A stretch of DNA of 24,411 nucleotides, from NCBI GenBank assembly GCA_050433985.1, contig JBNPWE010000029.1, forward strand, positions 1-24,411, in the 5' to 3' direction. Of the stretch, positions 1 through 7,515 are shown one piece after another. The stretch is from JACIYW01 sp014359745. Lineage in GTDB: Bacteria; Pseudomonadota; Alphaproteobacteria; Rhodobacterales; Rhodobacteraceae. A model generated the notes under the pieces. That model made no database searches, was not told the origin of the DNA, and worked only from the letters and a program-made list of their open reading frames with translations. Made by a program: the position numbers and the translations under genes. Each line of letters begins with the position of its first letter. The stretch's first letter is position 1.

Positions 1-113
1 ATCTCGGTGAGATCGTGAAGCCCGGCGTTGCCGGTGCGCGGGTCTTCCAGTTCCTCAAAACAAGCCGCCAAGCCTTCCATGCGATCCCCCCAGCCATCGC
101 CCGATCCGGCCAT
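1..113 (-). CDS. ISAs1-family transposase, N-terminal fragment (runs off window)
   Basis: The minus strand reads from ATG at 113 (or the in-frame ATG at 80) towards the window edge. The peptide contains a run CFEELEDPRTGNAGLHDL, close to the conserved start of ISAs1/H-repeat transposases, where an acidic-DPR block is followed by an R/L-H-x-L block. Only 37 codons are visible, so the catalytic DDE residues cannot be checked. If correct, an ISAs1 element lies just upstream of the tRNA gene, which fits a busy integration locus. Identification rests on this one short motif and is tentative. Confidence 0.5.
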   Translation of the reverse strand, partial: MAGSGDGWGDRMEGLAACFEELEDPRTGNAGLHDLTE

Positions 114-198
114 CGGCTAGAATCGATTCGTCACAAGCCTGCAACCCCAAAGCTATTGTCAAGCGCGCTCAAATGCGATTCCCCTGCCCCGATACCCC

Positions 199-226
199 TT
201 GCACAGCAAAGGCGAGTGACTGTAAA
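199..226 (+). promoter_or_regulatory. candidate promoter of tRNA-Ser
   Basis: TTGCAC (199-204) and TGTAAA (221-226) are separated by 16 bp and lie about 12 bp before the mature tRNA 5' end. They match the sigma70-type -35 and -10 pattern and are well placed to drive the tRNA. The assignment is by inspection only. Confidence 0.4.
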
Positions 227-237
227 TCAACCCTGTC

Positions 238-327
238 GGAGAGGTGGCCGAGTGGTCGAAGGCGCACGCCTGGAAAGTGTGTAGGCGGGAAACCGTCTCG
301 AGGGTTCGAATCCCTCTCTCTCCGCCA
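238..327 (+). tRNA. tRNA-Ser(GGA)
   Basis: The acceptor strand GGAGAGG (238-244) pairs with TCTCTCC (317-323) with one G-U pair, followed by discriminator G324 and encoded CCA (325-327). The anticodon stem CACGC/GTGTG encloses a 7-base loop CTGGAAA, so the anticodon is GGA, reading serine UCC/UCU codons. A long variable arm and a T-loop GTTCGAATC are present, as expected for class II tRNA-Ser. The gene is intact even though an element is integrated at its 3' end, because the element supplies the same terminal bases. Open reading frames over this region on either strand are artefacts of the tRNA. Confidence 0.97.
314..327 (+). other. attL core (tRNA-Ser 3' end)
   Basis: The 14-base sequence CTCTCTCTCCGCCA ends the tRNA-Ser gene and recurs exactly at 21404-21417. 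A tyrosine integrase gene starts 181 bp further in. A tRNA 3' end repeated at the far side of an integrase-carrying segment is the standard signature of site-specific integration. Confidence 0.8.
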
Positions 328-425
328 ATTCCCCATTTCCAGCAGTTCCACAGCATCCCGCGTCACGTAAATTTATTCAATGTTATCTGTGCCTTGTGGA
401 GATATCAGGTTTCTGGGCGTCCCGC

Positions 426-481
426 CGAGTCTCCTCTAGGTTGCCTGAATCCCCGTTTTGAGCTAGGACAGGTGCTAGGAC
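426..481 (+). repeat. left-end arm-type repeats (CTAGGAC) before integrase gene
   Basis: CTAGGAC occurs at 463-469 and again at 475-481, a 12-bp period, with a CTAGG at 436-440. The block CGAGTCTCCT (426-435) and the block AGCTAGGACA (461-470) both recur at the right end of the element, at 21301-21310 and 21321-21330. The placement between the att core and the integrase start suggests integrase arm-binding sites. These could also autoregulate integrase expression. Confidence 0.55.
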
Positions 482-508
482 GCCTAGTTCGGAGGAGGGT
501 TCGGGACC

Positions 509-1726
509 ATGACTCGCCAGCTTCATTTGCTTACCTCGCGAACGGTCGCGGGGCTCAAAGATCCGGGGCGATATGCCGATGGCGGCAACCTCTATCTGCG
601 GATTTCGCCCACCGGCGCGAAGCGATGGACCTTCCTCTATACGATCGGTGCCAAGAAGAACCGCGAACTTGGCCTCGGGTCGGCCGGAACCGTAACGCTT
701 GCAGAAGCACGCGAGAAAGCAACGGCGGCGCGCAAGCTGCTTGCCAACGGGATCGATCCGAAGGTCGAAAAGCGAGAGGAAGAGGCCGCTCGCGAAATCG
801 CCTCGGTCAGCTTTGGCGATTTTGCGGATGACTACATCAAGGATCACGAAGCCGGATGGAGCAATCCCAAGCACATCGCCCAGTGGCACATGACCCTGAG
901 CGACAGCTACTGCAAGAAGATCAGATCGCGGCCGATCGCGGAAATCCGTGTCGATGATGTGCTGGCTGTTCTGAAGCCCTGCTGGCAGACGCGACCTGAA
1001 ACCGCGCGCCGGATCCGGATGCGGCTTGAAAAGGTGCTGGATGCGGCCAAGGTGAAGGGGCTGCGCACAGGCGAGAACCCTGCCAGATGGCGCGGCCAGC
1101 TGGACCATCTTCTGCCGCGTCATGTTAAAGCCACCGACGACCATCACAGCGCGATGCCCTACACCGACGTGCCGGCCTTTCTGGCCAGCCTCGGGAAAAA
1201 GCGCGGTTTCTCGGTCCTTGCCCTGCGGTTCGCCATCCTGACTGCAGCCCGCACAGGCGAGGTTATCGGCGCGCGTTGGGAAGAGATCGACATGGAGGCC
1301 GGGTTGTGGACCATTCCCGCCCAGCGCATGAAAGCCCGCCGCGCCCATCGCGTGCCGCTGACAGCCCCAGTGTTGGAGGTGTTGCAGGAGGTAAAGGGCG
1401 CACATGCAGAATGGGTTTTCCCAGGCCCGAGCCTGCGCGCCCCCCTCAGCAACATGGCGATGCTGGGCCTCTTGAAGCGTGCAAAGCTGAATTGCACTGT
1501 GCATGGCTTTCGGTCTGCGTTTCGCGACTGGTCGGCTGAAACCACCAGCTTCCCCTCCGAAGTGTGCGAAATGGCGCTGGCCCATGCTGTCGCCAACAAG
1601 ACCGAAGCCGCTTATCGGCGCGGCGACCTGTTCGAAAAGCGCAAGGTGCTGATGGAGGCGTGGGCAGACTTTCTGACCGCAGCGCCGGTAACCAACGTAA
1701 TTCCAATGAAGGCGGTGAAGGGATGA
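509..1726 (+). CDS. int: tyrosine recombinase/integrase of the element
   Basis: This 405-aa protein is a phage/ICE-type tyrosine integrase that would insert and excise the element at tRNA-Ser. Residues 5-90 form a DUF4102-type arm-binding domain (YADGGNLYLRI, then KRWTF). Residues 100-185 look like a SAM-like core-binding domain. The catalytic set is complete: R248 (TAARTGE), K275, H332 and R335 (HGFR), H359 and nucleophile Y369 (AYRRG). The ATG at 509 follows a strong GGAGGAGGG ribosome-binding site (491-499). It is the first gene after attL and is preceded by candidate arm sites. The stop codon overlaps the next gene's ATG. No sign of decay is seen. Confidence 0.97.
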   Translation: MTRQLHLLTSRTVAGLKDPGRYADGGNLYLRISPTGAKRWTFLYTIGAKKNRELGLGSAGTVTLAEAREKATAARKLLANGIDPKVEKREEEAAREIASVSFGDFADDYIKDHEAGWSNPKHIAQWHMTLSDSYCKKIRSRPIAEIRVDDVLAVLKPCWQTRPETARRIRMRLEKVLDAAKVKGLRTGENPARWRGQLDHLLPRHVKATDDHHSAMPYTDVPAFLASLGKKRGFSVLALRFAILTAARTGEVIGARWEEIDMEAGLWTIPAQRMKARRAHRVPLTAPVLEVLQEVKGAHAEWVFPGPSLRAPLSNMAMLGLLKRAKLNCTVHGFRSAFRDWSAETTSFPSEVCEMALAHAVANKTEAAYRRGDLFEKRKVLMEAWADFLTAAPVTNVIPMKAVKG

Positions 1727-2556
1727 ATGATCCCGAGTACGACGACCCTGCGCATTTGTTCGCCAAGGAAACCGAGGAATTATTCAATGAAGCGCTTCGC
1801 CAAAATGGCATGAAAGGGTCCATTGCGGACTTCACGTGGGCGGATGAGATGATCGACAGGATACTGTCGGATTTCAAAGACGGCGGGCATGTCGAAACTG
1901 AGCGCGTGTTCCGTTCGATCCTTGACGTTCCCAGCGCGCGCAAGGCACTGGCACTACAGCTTGGCTGGCATCACTTCAATCTGAACAGGCCGTACACGCG
2001 TCCCAACAGCATCAGATCCGCCGCTGATGAACTGCAAAAACTCCACTTTGAAATCAGGCGTATAAAGCAGAACATGGTGCACGCGCTGTTTGATCATGCC
2101 ACGATCCGGGAGGGAAAGGACGGGAAGATTTCCAAACGGCCGAAATCCGAGCAAATGATCTTCAGGGACCTGCATGATGCCGAACATGCTGTCAGGGCCG
2201 CGTCGGATGCTGTTGATGCATACAGTAGCTGGCTGGTCGACACGCTTGGCAAGGATCCCGGATCACCAATGGCCCCGACACAGACAAGTATTTCAGAGCA
2301 CCGGGAATTGTTGAATGAGCTGTTGGCAAGTGCATGGTGCGAAACGGGGCGGAGTCTGACCCGGAAGGATGACGGCGAAATCTATCTGCAAATTCTCGGC
2401 GCTCTCCTTGAAGCCGTGTCAGGTGACAAAATGCGCGCGAACGGCTCCCAGCATTTGCCCAAGGGCGGAAAACTTTTGCTGGCCAACGCGCGCAAACGCC
2501 AGCTGGTCCAGGAACCGCCTGACAAAAGCAACGGTCCCAGAACCGAGGAAAGTTAG
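1723..2556 (+). CDS. hypothetical protein, translationally coupled to integrase
   Basis: A 277-aa protein starts at ATG 1723, overlapping the integrase stop (ATGA). This start is preferred over in-frame codons inside the integrase gene. I do not recognise a family. The sequence is charged and predicted mostly helical, with no signal peptide or membrane segment. A helix-rich stretch (roughly residues 60-130) carries several basic residues, and the C-terminal 40 residues are Lys/Arg-rich and probably disordered. The tight coupling suggests a role linked to the element's maintenance or excision, but nothing in the sequence proves it. Confidence 0.8.
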   Translation: MNDPEYDDPAHLFAKETEELFNEALRQNGMKGSIADFTWADEMIDRILSDFKDGGHVETERVFRSILDVPSARKALALQLGWHHFNLNRPYTRPNSIRSAADELQKLHFEIRRIKQNMVHALFDHATIREGKDGKISKRPKSEQMIFRDLHDAEHAVRAASDAVDAYSSWLVDTLGKDPGSPMAPTQTSISEHRELLNELLASAWCETGRSLTRKDDGEIYLQILGALLEAVSGDKMRANGSQHLPKGGKLLLANARKRQLVQEPPDKSNGPRTEES

Positions 2557-2637
2557 ATGGCGTTGCGGGGGCGAACTCCTCGGTGAATTTCCGCATGGTT
2601 CCCAGCATGAACCAAACTGTTCGCGGGAGTTTTCATC

Positions 2638-2856
2638 ATGCAGGAAGTGTCATCAGACAAGGTATTCCTGAGCCTCACTGACGTCAAAAAGCAGCTCGGC
2701 GTGGGGCGCAGCACCATCTATCGGGAGATCGCGGCGGGTCGTTTGCGCACCTGCAAGCTGGGCAGTCGTACGCTGATCCATAAAACGGATTTTGACGACT
2801 ATTGCGCCTCGGTTGCCAATAATAGTGGTGGCCCTCTGTGTTCTGCCGCCTTGTGA
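2638..2856 (+). CDS. excisionase-like HTH_17 DNA-binding protein
   Basis: This 72-aa protein is a single winged-helix domain of the MerR/excisionase type (HTH_17). The pattern LSLTDVKKQLGVGRSTIYREIAAGRL is a helix-turn-helix of the kind seen in Xis and AlpA-like factors. It is followed by the wing with the usual SRTLIHKTDFDDY ending. A GGGAG ribosome-binding site (2624-2628) precedes ATG 2638. It sits between integrase and replication genes, the normal place for a recombination directionality factor. It could instead be a repressor or activator of the backbone genes. Confidence 0.88.
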   Translation: MQEVSSDKVFLSLTDVKKQLGVGRSTIYREIAAGRLRTCKLGSRTLIHKTDFDDYCASVANNSGGPLCSAAL

Positions 2857-2860
2857 TGCT

Positions 2861-3055
2861 ATGGCAAAGAAATGCAGGACCGCGCGTTTTCCGCTAGGCC
2901 AGCGGCCACGCAAATCGGGTATCACATATGGCCAGGATCGGCGCTGGGCACATGGCAGATTCAACACAGCCGTTGAACGCGCCCGATGCCGTTGCGGCAA
3001 GTTTGCCGCGAAATTCCGGTGCAATGCGGCCAATGTGACATGGCGTCGGCAATGA
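2861..3055 (+). CDS. possible small Arg/Cys-rich protein
   Basis: A 64-codon frame opens with ATG 2861 just after the HTH gene and ends over the start of the helicase gene. The product would be very basic, with three cysteines (CRC plus one) in its second half. No ribosome-binding site or family was recognised, and the overlap with the helicase start argues against it. Listed because it partly fills the gap between two real genes. Confidence 0.2.
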   Translation: MAKKCRTARFPLGQRPRKSGITYGQDRRWAHGRFNTAVERARCRCGKFAAKFRCNAANVTWRRQ

Positions 3056-4434
3056 TGGTGCAGCACGCGGAACCGGCCAGCATCGAGGCCGAACAGCAGT
3101 TGCTGGGTGCTGCCCTGTTGAATTCCGACGTCATTCCACGCATCGCAAGACGGGGCGGCGGCAGTCTGTTTTTCGATCCAGTCCATCAGCGCATCTATGA
3201 GGTTGCCGAACGCAAGGCCAAAGCCGCCGAACTGGTGTCGCCAGTCACCATGCATGTCGCCATGGCGGGCGATGAAGGCTTGGCCTCGCTCGGGGGCGGC
3301 AAATACCTCGTTCGTTTGGCGGGTGCTTCGATCAGCGTTTATGCTGTGGACGACTACATTGCGATGTTGGCTGACCTTCGGCAGAAGCGGCAGATCGTGA
3401 CTGCGATGGCCGCCGCCCATCAGGCGATCATGCAGGGTGAGGACAAGGCCGACCAGATTGCAGCCCGGCTGGAAGCCGCGCTGATCCTCGTTGCCGATGC
3501 CGATGGACGGGCCGCCCCTGTGTCAATGCTTAAGGCGACAACTTTGGCGCTGGAACAGGCGCATGACGCCTATCATGGCAGAACCGGAGATTGCATCGCC
3601 TCCGGTATCTGCGCGCTGGACGAGATCCTCGGGGGTTTCTATCCGGGCGAGTTGATCATCCTTGGTGGCAGACCCAGCATGGGCAAAACCGGCGTGGCCC
3701 TGTCCATCGCGCTGAATGTCGCCCGCGCTGGGCATGGCGTGGTGATCGCCAGCCTCGAAATGAACCCCGAAGCGATGGCGATGCGCGCGCTTTCCGAGGC
3801 GACGGCGCAATCTGGACATGCTGTAAGCTATGCCTCACTTCGGCGCGGCACCTTCACCCAGTCGCAGGGGGAGCGGTTGAAGGAGGTGACGGAAGGCGTG
3901 GCCATGCTGCCGATCACCTTTCTGCCCCGCCAGTATTCCGACATCGGCGCGCTGTTCGCAGGGGCCCGGCAGGTGCAGCGGGCGATGGGGGGCGCGATGC
4001 GACTGCTGATCGTCGATTACGCGCAGCTTCTGCGATCCCAAGCCAAGGGGCGCTATGAGCAGATCACCGAAATCAGCATCGCGCTGAAGGCCCTGTCCGG
4101 GCAGTTGAATGTGCCGGTGATCGCTTTGTCGCAACTGTCGCGCCAGGTCGAGCAGCGTGACGACAAACGCCCGATGCTGTCAGACCTGCGCGAATCCGGT
4201 CAGTTGGAACAAGACGCTGATGCCGTGCTGTTTTGCTACCGCGACGAATATTACCTCGAACGGGAAAAGCCCGACGGTCATGATTTTGACGCGCTGGGCG
4301 ACTGGCAGGCCGCGATGGAGCGGGTGCGGAACCGACTGGAGATCATCGTCGCCAAGCAGCGCCAAGGTGCGGTCGGCACCGCCGCTGTGCGTTTCAACCC
4401 GGCCATCAACCTGGTTTGGGAGGATGGCAGATGA
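3040..4434 (+). CDS. DnaB-like replicative DNA helicase
   Basis: This is a homologue of the hexameric 5'-3' replicative helicase DnaB, here probably dedicated to replicating the excised element. The N-terminal primase-interaction domain begins with SIEAEQQLLGAALL. The RecA-like ATPase domain has Walker A GGRPSMGKTG (residues 209-218 from this start), Walker B LLIVDYAQLL and the downstream SQLSRQVEQR and DLRESGQLEQDAD blocks. At about 464 aa it has the usual DnaB length. The frame is open to 2986, but the extra residues are Cys-rich and unlike DnaB; ATGs at 3052 and 3055 are alternatives. No clear ribosome-binding site marks any of them. Its stop overlaps the next ATG. Confidence 0.92.
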   Translation: MASAMMVQHAEPASIEAEQQLLGAALLNSDVIPRIARRGGGSLFFDPVHQRIYEVAERKAKAAELVSPVTMHVAMAGDEGLASLGGGKYLVRLAGASISVYAVDDYIAMLADLRQKRQIVTAMAAAHQAIMQGEDKADQIAARLEAALILVADADGRAAPVSMLKATTLALEQAHDAYHGRTGDCIASGICALDEILGGFYPGELIILGGRPSMGKTGVALSIALNVARAGHGVVIASLEMNPEAMAMRALSEATAQSGHAVSYASLRRGTFTQSQGERLKEVTEGVAMLPITFLPRQYSDIGALFAGARQVQRAMGGAMRLLIVDYAQLLRSQAKGRYEQITEISIALKALSGQLNVPVIALSQLSRQVEQRDDKRPMLSDLRESGQLEQDADAVLFCYRDEYYLEREKPDGHDFDALGDWQAAMERVRNRLEIIVAKQRQGAVGTAAVRFNPAINLVWEDGR

Positions 4435-5327
4435 GTGTGCGCGTGATGGCTTGGGTGTGGGACCACGGGCCAAGCAATGGAGCGGAACGGCTGGTCCTGC
4501 TCGCCCTAGCTGACTTTTGCGATGACGCCGGTCGCTGCTGGCCCGCCATGGCGACCATTGCTGCGAAGGCCTGTGTCACCGATCGCGGTGCGCGCAACAT
4601 CGTGCGGCGGCTTGAAGCGGACGGTTGGCTGAAAACCCAGGTCGGACGCGGCCGCGGTGGCTGCAATACCTACCAGGTTCTCATGTCCAGCCCGGAACAG
4701 CGTGCCGGGAATGAGGTTCCGGGAATGGCATTCCGCCCGGAACGGGACGACGCTTTACCCGGAACGGCGCTGCCGTTTAATCGGAACGCTGGTTCCGCCG
4801 AACCATCAAGAACCACCATGAATCCATCATCAGCAGCGCGCAAGGCGAAGGCTGATGATGTTGGTGCCGTTCGGAAAGGCACCGAAGGTGCGCCGACACT
4901 AGGGCCGGATCGGTCAGAGGTCGCAGGAGCCGTGCTGCACAGCCTTCCGGCGATCACCACTCCAACCGAACGTGAACTGTTGTTGGCTGCGATGGGGGCC
5001 GACCCAGTGTCGGGCATTACCAGCTCAAGGATCGGCACACAGGCCGACATGGTCGAGGTGCAGAAATGGAGGGATGAGTGCCGTCTCACCCTCGAAGAGC
5101 AGATTGGCGTAATCCGGGAGGTCATGGCGCGCAAAACCAAACCCGGTGCGGTGCGATCCTTCAGATACTTCACAGAGGCTATGGTGGACCTTGCCAACGC
5201 CAAATCCTCGCCGGTGCCCTCCGGTCAGACAAAGCCGCCAACCATGGATGCAGCGCGGGCGCGCTGGCGCAAGATCGCGGGTCTCCACCCCAACGATGAT
5301 CGGAACAGCGATGCTTTGCCTCACTGA
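4431..5327 (+). CDS. helix-turn-helix protein, probable replication/regulatory protein
   Basis: A 298-aa protein starts at ATG 4431, overlapping the helicase stop (ATGA), so the two are probably translated together. Residues 10-75 form a HTH_36-like winged helix. That region contains LVLLALADFCDDAGRCWPAMATIA, a second helix pair around RGARNIVRRLEADGWL, and a Gly/Arg-rich wing. The middle is low-complexity and polar. The C-terminal third (EVQKWRDECRLTLEEQIGVIREVM and the following FRYFTEAM) resembles the end of phage and ICE replication-initiation proteins that partner a DnaB-type helicase. A role in origin recognition or helicase loading is inferred from this arrangement. Confidence 0.82.
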   Translation: MSVRVMAWVWDHGPSNGAERLVLLALADFCDDAGRCWPAMATIAAKACVTDRGARNIVRRLEADGWLKTQVGRGRGGCNTYQVLMSSPEQRAGNEVPGMAFRPERDDALPGTALPFNRNAGSAEPSRTTMNPSSAARKAKADDVGAVRKGTEGAPTLGPDRSEVAGAVLHSLPAITTPTERELLLAAMGADPVSGITSSRIGTQADMVEVQKWRDECRLTLEEQIGVIREVMARKTKPGAVRSFRYFTEAMVDLANAKSSPVPSGQTKPPTMDAARARWRKIAGLHPNDDRNSDALPH

Positions 5328-5460
5328 CCGTATGCGCACCCGCGCTGGGCGCCCTCGACCTTTGAACCCGGTGCGCTTTCGCTGGCTGGCCTTCCAGCTG
5401 CGATTGCGCCGCCGTTTCGCCGGAGGGCGCACTGCCATCGCCGGACATATCAGCCTTTAA
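5311..5460 (+). CDS. possible small basic protein
   Basis: A 49-codon frame starts at ATG 5311 (or ATG 5332, 42 codons), overlapping the end of the HTH gene and ending 20 bp before the next gene. The product is very Arg-rich (RPLNPVRFRWLAFQLRLRRRF) and could be a short nucleic-acid-binding peptide. There is no convincing ribosome-binding site. It lies in an otherwise empty gap between co-oriented genes. Support is positional only. Confidence 0.3.
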   Translation: MLCLTDRMRTRAGRPRPLNPVRFRWLAFQLRLRRRFAGGRTAIAGHISL

Positions 5461-5479
5461 CCCAAACTAGGAGCCAACC

Positions 5480-6310
5480 ATGCAACTGAAATCCAAAGCA
5501 ACATCGCCCAAGTCAACGGATCGCCTTGCAACCTACCTTGCGCAGCTAACGGCCCAGCGCCACGAAATCCAGCGCGAAGCCAAATCAGTGGAAGCTGGTC
5601 TAAAGGCTGCTGAACAGAAAGAGGCAAACGAACACGCCGCGCAGCAGTCAATCAAAGACGCATCGGGTTGGGGGGGCGGCAATGGCGTGAACCCGACCGT
5701 GGCGAACGCGGCCATGCGCTGGCAAGCCGCTGCAGATCATGCCAGCACGCTCCGCGCAAACCTGGCCGAATTGCGTGAACGTGAGCAAAGCCTTACCGCG
5801 CAGATCGAGGCTCCCGCACGGGCAGCGGCATTGCGTGACAGCATTCGTGCAAGTGAGGAACGGCTTGTCGCGTTTGGCGCCGATGAGGCGGCGCACACCG
5901 CTCGCGCCACGGAGATGCGGGAAAGGCTTGTCGAGATCGAGCGGCAGATCGAAGTGCTGACTGCCGAGGCCGCCGAGACGGCTGCCGCCACAGGCAAGAT
6001 CGTTTCCCCTCCCGCTTTGGCCAAGCTGCATGCAGAAGCAGCAATCGCGCGCGCGGCAGAGATCGCTGCCTCTCGCAAGGCGGCCCAGTCACAAGATGAC
6101 CAGGCGAAGCTGCGCGTCGAACTTGACGACATGCGGCACGATCTGCGCTTTGCGCTCCGGGCCGCCACCGCTGTCGAAGCGGAAGCAGCGCTGGAACCCA
6201 TCAAGCTGGACCTCGCGCGGGCGGCGGTGGCCAATGCAGAGACCAGTTTTACCATCCGGTTTGACCCGGAAGAGCTGGCCAGCGCCAGACATTCGATCCA
6301 CGGAGAGTGA
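5480..6310 (+). CDS. coiled-coil hypothetical protein
   Basis: This 276-aa protein follows a good AGGAG ribosome-binding site (5470-5474). It is Ala/Glu/Arg/Lys-rich and almost entirely heptad-forming helix. Coiled-coil segments cover about residues 15-60, 85-150 and 165-250, broken by a Gly-rich loop near residue 65 (GWGGGNGVNP). There is no signal peptide or membrane segment. It is the last gene of the co-oriented backbone run and is followed by a hairpin and the iteron-like region. A structural or partitioning role is possible. No family was recognised. Confidence 0.82.
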   Translation: MQLKSKATSPKSTDRLATYLAQLTAQRHEIQREAKSVEAGLKAAEQKEANEHAAQQSIKDASGWGGGNGVNPTVANAAMRWQAAADHASTLRANLAELREREQSLTAQIEAPARAAALRDSIRASEERLVAFGADEAAHTARATEMRERLVEIERQIEVLTAEAAETAAATGKIVSPPALAKLHAEAAIARAAEIAASRKAAQSQDDQAKLRVELDDMRHDLRFALRAATAVEAEAALEPIKLDLARAAVANAETSFTIRFDPEELASARHSIHGE

Positions 6311-6332
6311 TCCCCCCCCCAGCATGGTTCCT

Positions 6333-6356
6333 CCCCGCAGCAGAACGTATGCGGGG
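6333..6356 (+). terminator. GC hairpin after the backbone operon
   Basis: CCCCGCA (6333-6339) pairs with TGCGGGG (6350-6356) around a 10-base loop, 23 bp after the coiled-coil gene's stop. A nine-C run (6312-6320) can pair alternatively with the following seven-G run (6353-6359). No T-tract follows, so it may be a weak terminator or part of the adjacent repeat region. Confidence 0.35.
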
Positions 6357-6396
6357 GGGCGCAGCGCGGCATTTCGCTAGCGACAGGGCATTTCAC

Positions 6397-6556
6397 CGGG
6401 GAATCCACCCGGAATCCAGCTGGCGCAGAACACGCAACTAAAGCTATACGTATCATATAGTTAGAAATCACGATCTGGCCGCGCTGGATTCTTTTGCGGA
6501 ATCCAGCGAATCCAGCTTGCGGAAGCCACTTCGGGGAATCCACCCGGCGGAATCCA
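6397..6556 (+). repeat. iteron-like GAATCCA cluster, candidate replication origin or operator
   Basis: GAATCCA occurs at 6401, 6412, 6499, 6508, 6536 and 6550, with one inverted copy TGGATTC at 6485-6491. Two copies lie in a 16-bp direct repeat, CGGGGAATCCACCCGG, at 6397-6412 and 6532-6547. Between the repeat groups lies an AT-rich stretch with an inverted repeat, CTATA (6444-6448) and TATAG (6456-6460), standing out from the GC-rich surroundings. Repeats flanking an AT-rich segment after helicase and HTH genes are typical of iteron origins. A multi-site operator is the alternative. The whole gap from 6311 to 6786 holds no confident gene. Confidence 0.55.
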
Positions 6557-6572
6557 AGTTGCCACTTGCACC

Positions 6573-6728
6573 ATGGACGCGCCTGCTATGAGGCTAAGAA
6601 TACCGGCAACGTCCAATTGGCGGGTACCCATCGGCAGGCTAGAAGGTCGGCGGCATGAAATGGCACACATGCCGGAATGGATCGGCCATAGGTACGACCC
6701 GGATAAACCTGAAAAGGACCATTGCTGA
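6573..6728 (+). CDS. possible small protein
   Basis: A 51-codon frame begins at ATG 6573 within the repeat-rich gap. The product ends in a polar segment with HMPEWIGHRYDPDKPEKD. No family or ribosome-binding site was recognised. It is included as the only frame in this gap with protein-like composition. Confidence 0.2.
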   Translation: MDAPAMRLRIPATSNWRVPIGRLEGRRHEMAHMPEWIGHRYDPDKPEKDHC

Positions 6729-6786
6729 TCTCCTGCCTAAGGCGATAGCATGAGCCAGAAAGATCCCAGCAAGTGAGGCAGTTACG

Positions 6787-7515
6787 GTGGATTTATCAGA
6801 TCATACCGCTGCCGAAATGCTGATCAGACGGCGCATTCTTGAGTGGCGCGATGAATGCCTGTTCGATGCAAAGATCTCCTTGACCCGTGTGACCCTCGAT
6901 CTGGCACCGTTGATAAGAGAAACTTTGGAAAAGGCATCTTTGGTCGAAATCATCGGAAAGCCCAAATCATTCTGCACCGAGAGGGTTGACCCCCTCGTTG
7001 AGGCGCGACTCCGGCCGGAATTGGCCCGGCTCGAACAAATGGCATCTGAAAAGTTGCTCGCGATCCGCAGTGCAGCAGCCCATTTTGAACAAGCCTCTTT
7101 TGCGTCTAGGACAGAAGGAAACCCGTGGTCGAATGCGCTTGATATTGGAAGCGTTGGCGCTCCGGTTGCACTTGGCGCGGGCGCACTGTTGGCGGCACCA
7201 GCCATGGCTGTGGGTACTACGGCAGCCTTTTTTGGCTTTGTGACCACGTCGGCGATCAGCGTTCCAGTGCTGCTCGGTGTCCTTGGCGTTGCATCGGTTG
7301 CAACTGCAACGGGCTTGACGCGGGGACTCCGGCTCAAGGACCGCGCGATTAATCGACTGCATGAAAAGGTGCTCGCATCCATGGCGGCTTCAATCATCGG
7401 GGAGCCGACGAAGGAAGGGCCTCAATCCGCACTTTCCTGCTATCGCCGATCAATTGAAACAGCGACATCAAACATCATTCAGGACCTTCAGCATGATCCC
7501 GCCCCTTCTGTTTGA
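6787..7515 (+). CDS. putative membrane protein, first of a coupled pair
   Basis: A 242-aa protein begins at GTG 6787 with a GAGG ribosome-binding element about 10 bp upstream. Residues 1-110 are soluble and helical. Residues 122-177 are a long hydrophobic stretch rich in Ala, Gly and Val, best read as a helical hairpin of two membrane segments. A short basic segment and a soluble helical tail follow. No signal peptide or known domain was recognised. The gene overlaps the next by 23 bp, so the two products probably work together. The architecture, a soluble helical head plus hydrophobic hairpin, resembles pore-forming or membrane-remodelling proteins, but that is speculation. Confidence 0.78.
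   Translation: MDLSDHTAAEMLIRRRILEWRDECLFDAKISLTRVTLDLAPLIRETLEKASLVEIIGKPKSFCTERVDPLVEARLRPELARLEQMASEKLLAIRSAAAHFEQASFASRTEGNPWSNALDIGSVGAPVALGAGALLAAPAMAVGTTAAFFGFVTTSAISVPVLLGVLGVASVATATGLTRGLRLKDRAINRLHEKVLASMAASIIGEPTKEGPQSALSCYRRSIETATSNIIQDLQHDPAPSV

Noticed and set aside
159..370. Several frames on both strands across 159-370
   Set aside because: They translate the tRNA-Ser gene and its flanks; such antisense-tRNA peptides are well-known annotation artefacts.
383..1585. A 400-codon minus-strand frame
   Set aside because: It is wholly antisense to the integrase gene, whose catalytic residues are intact.
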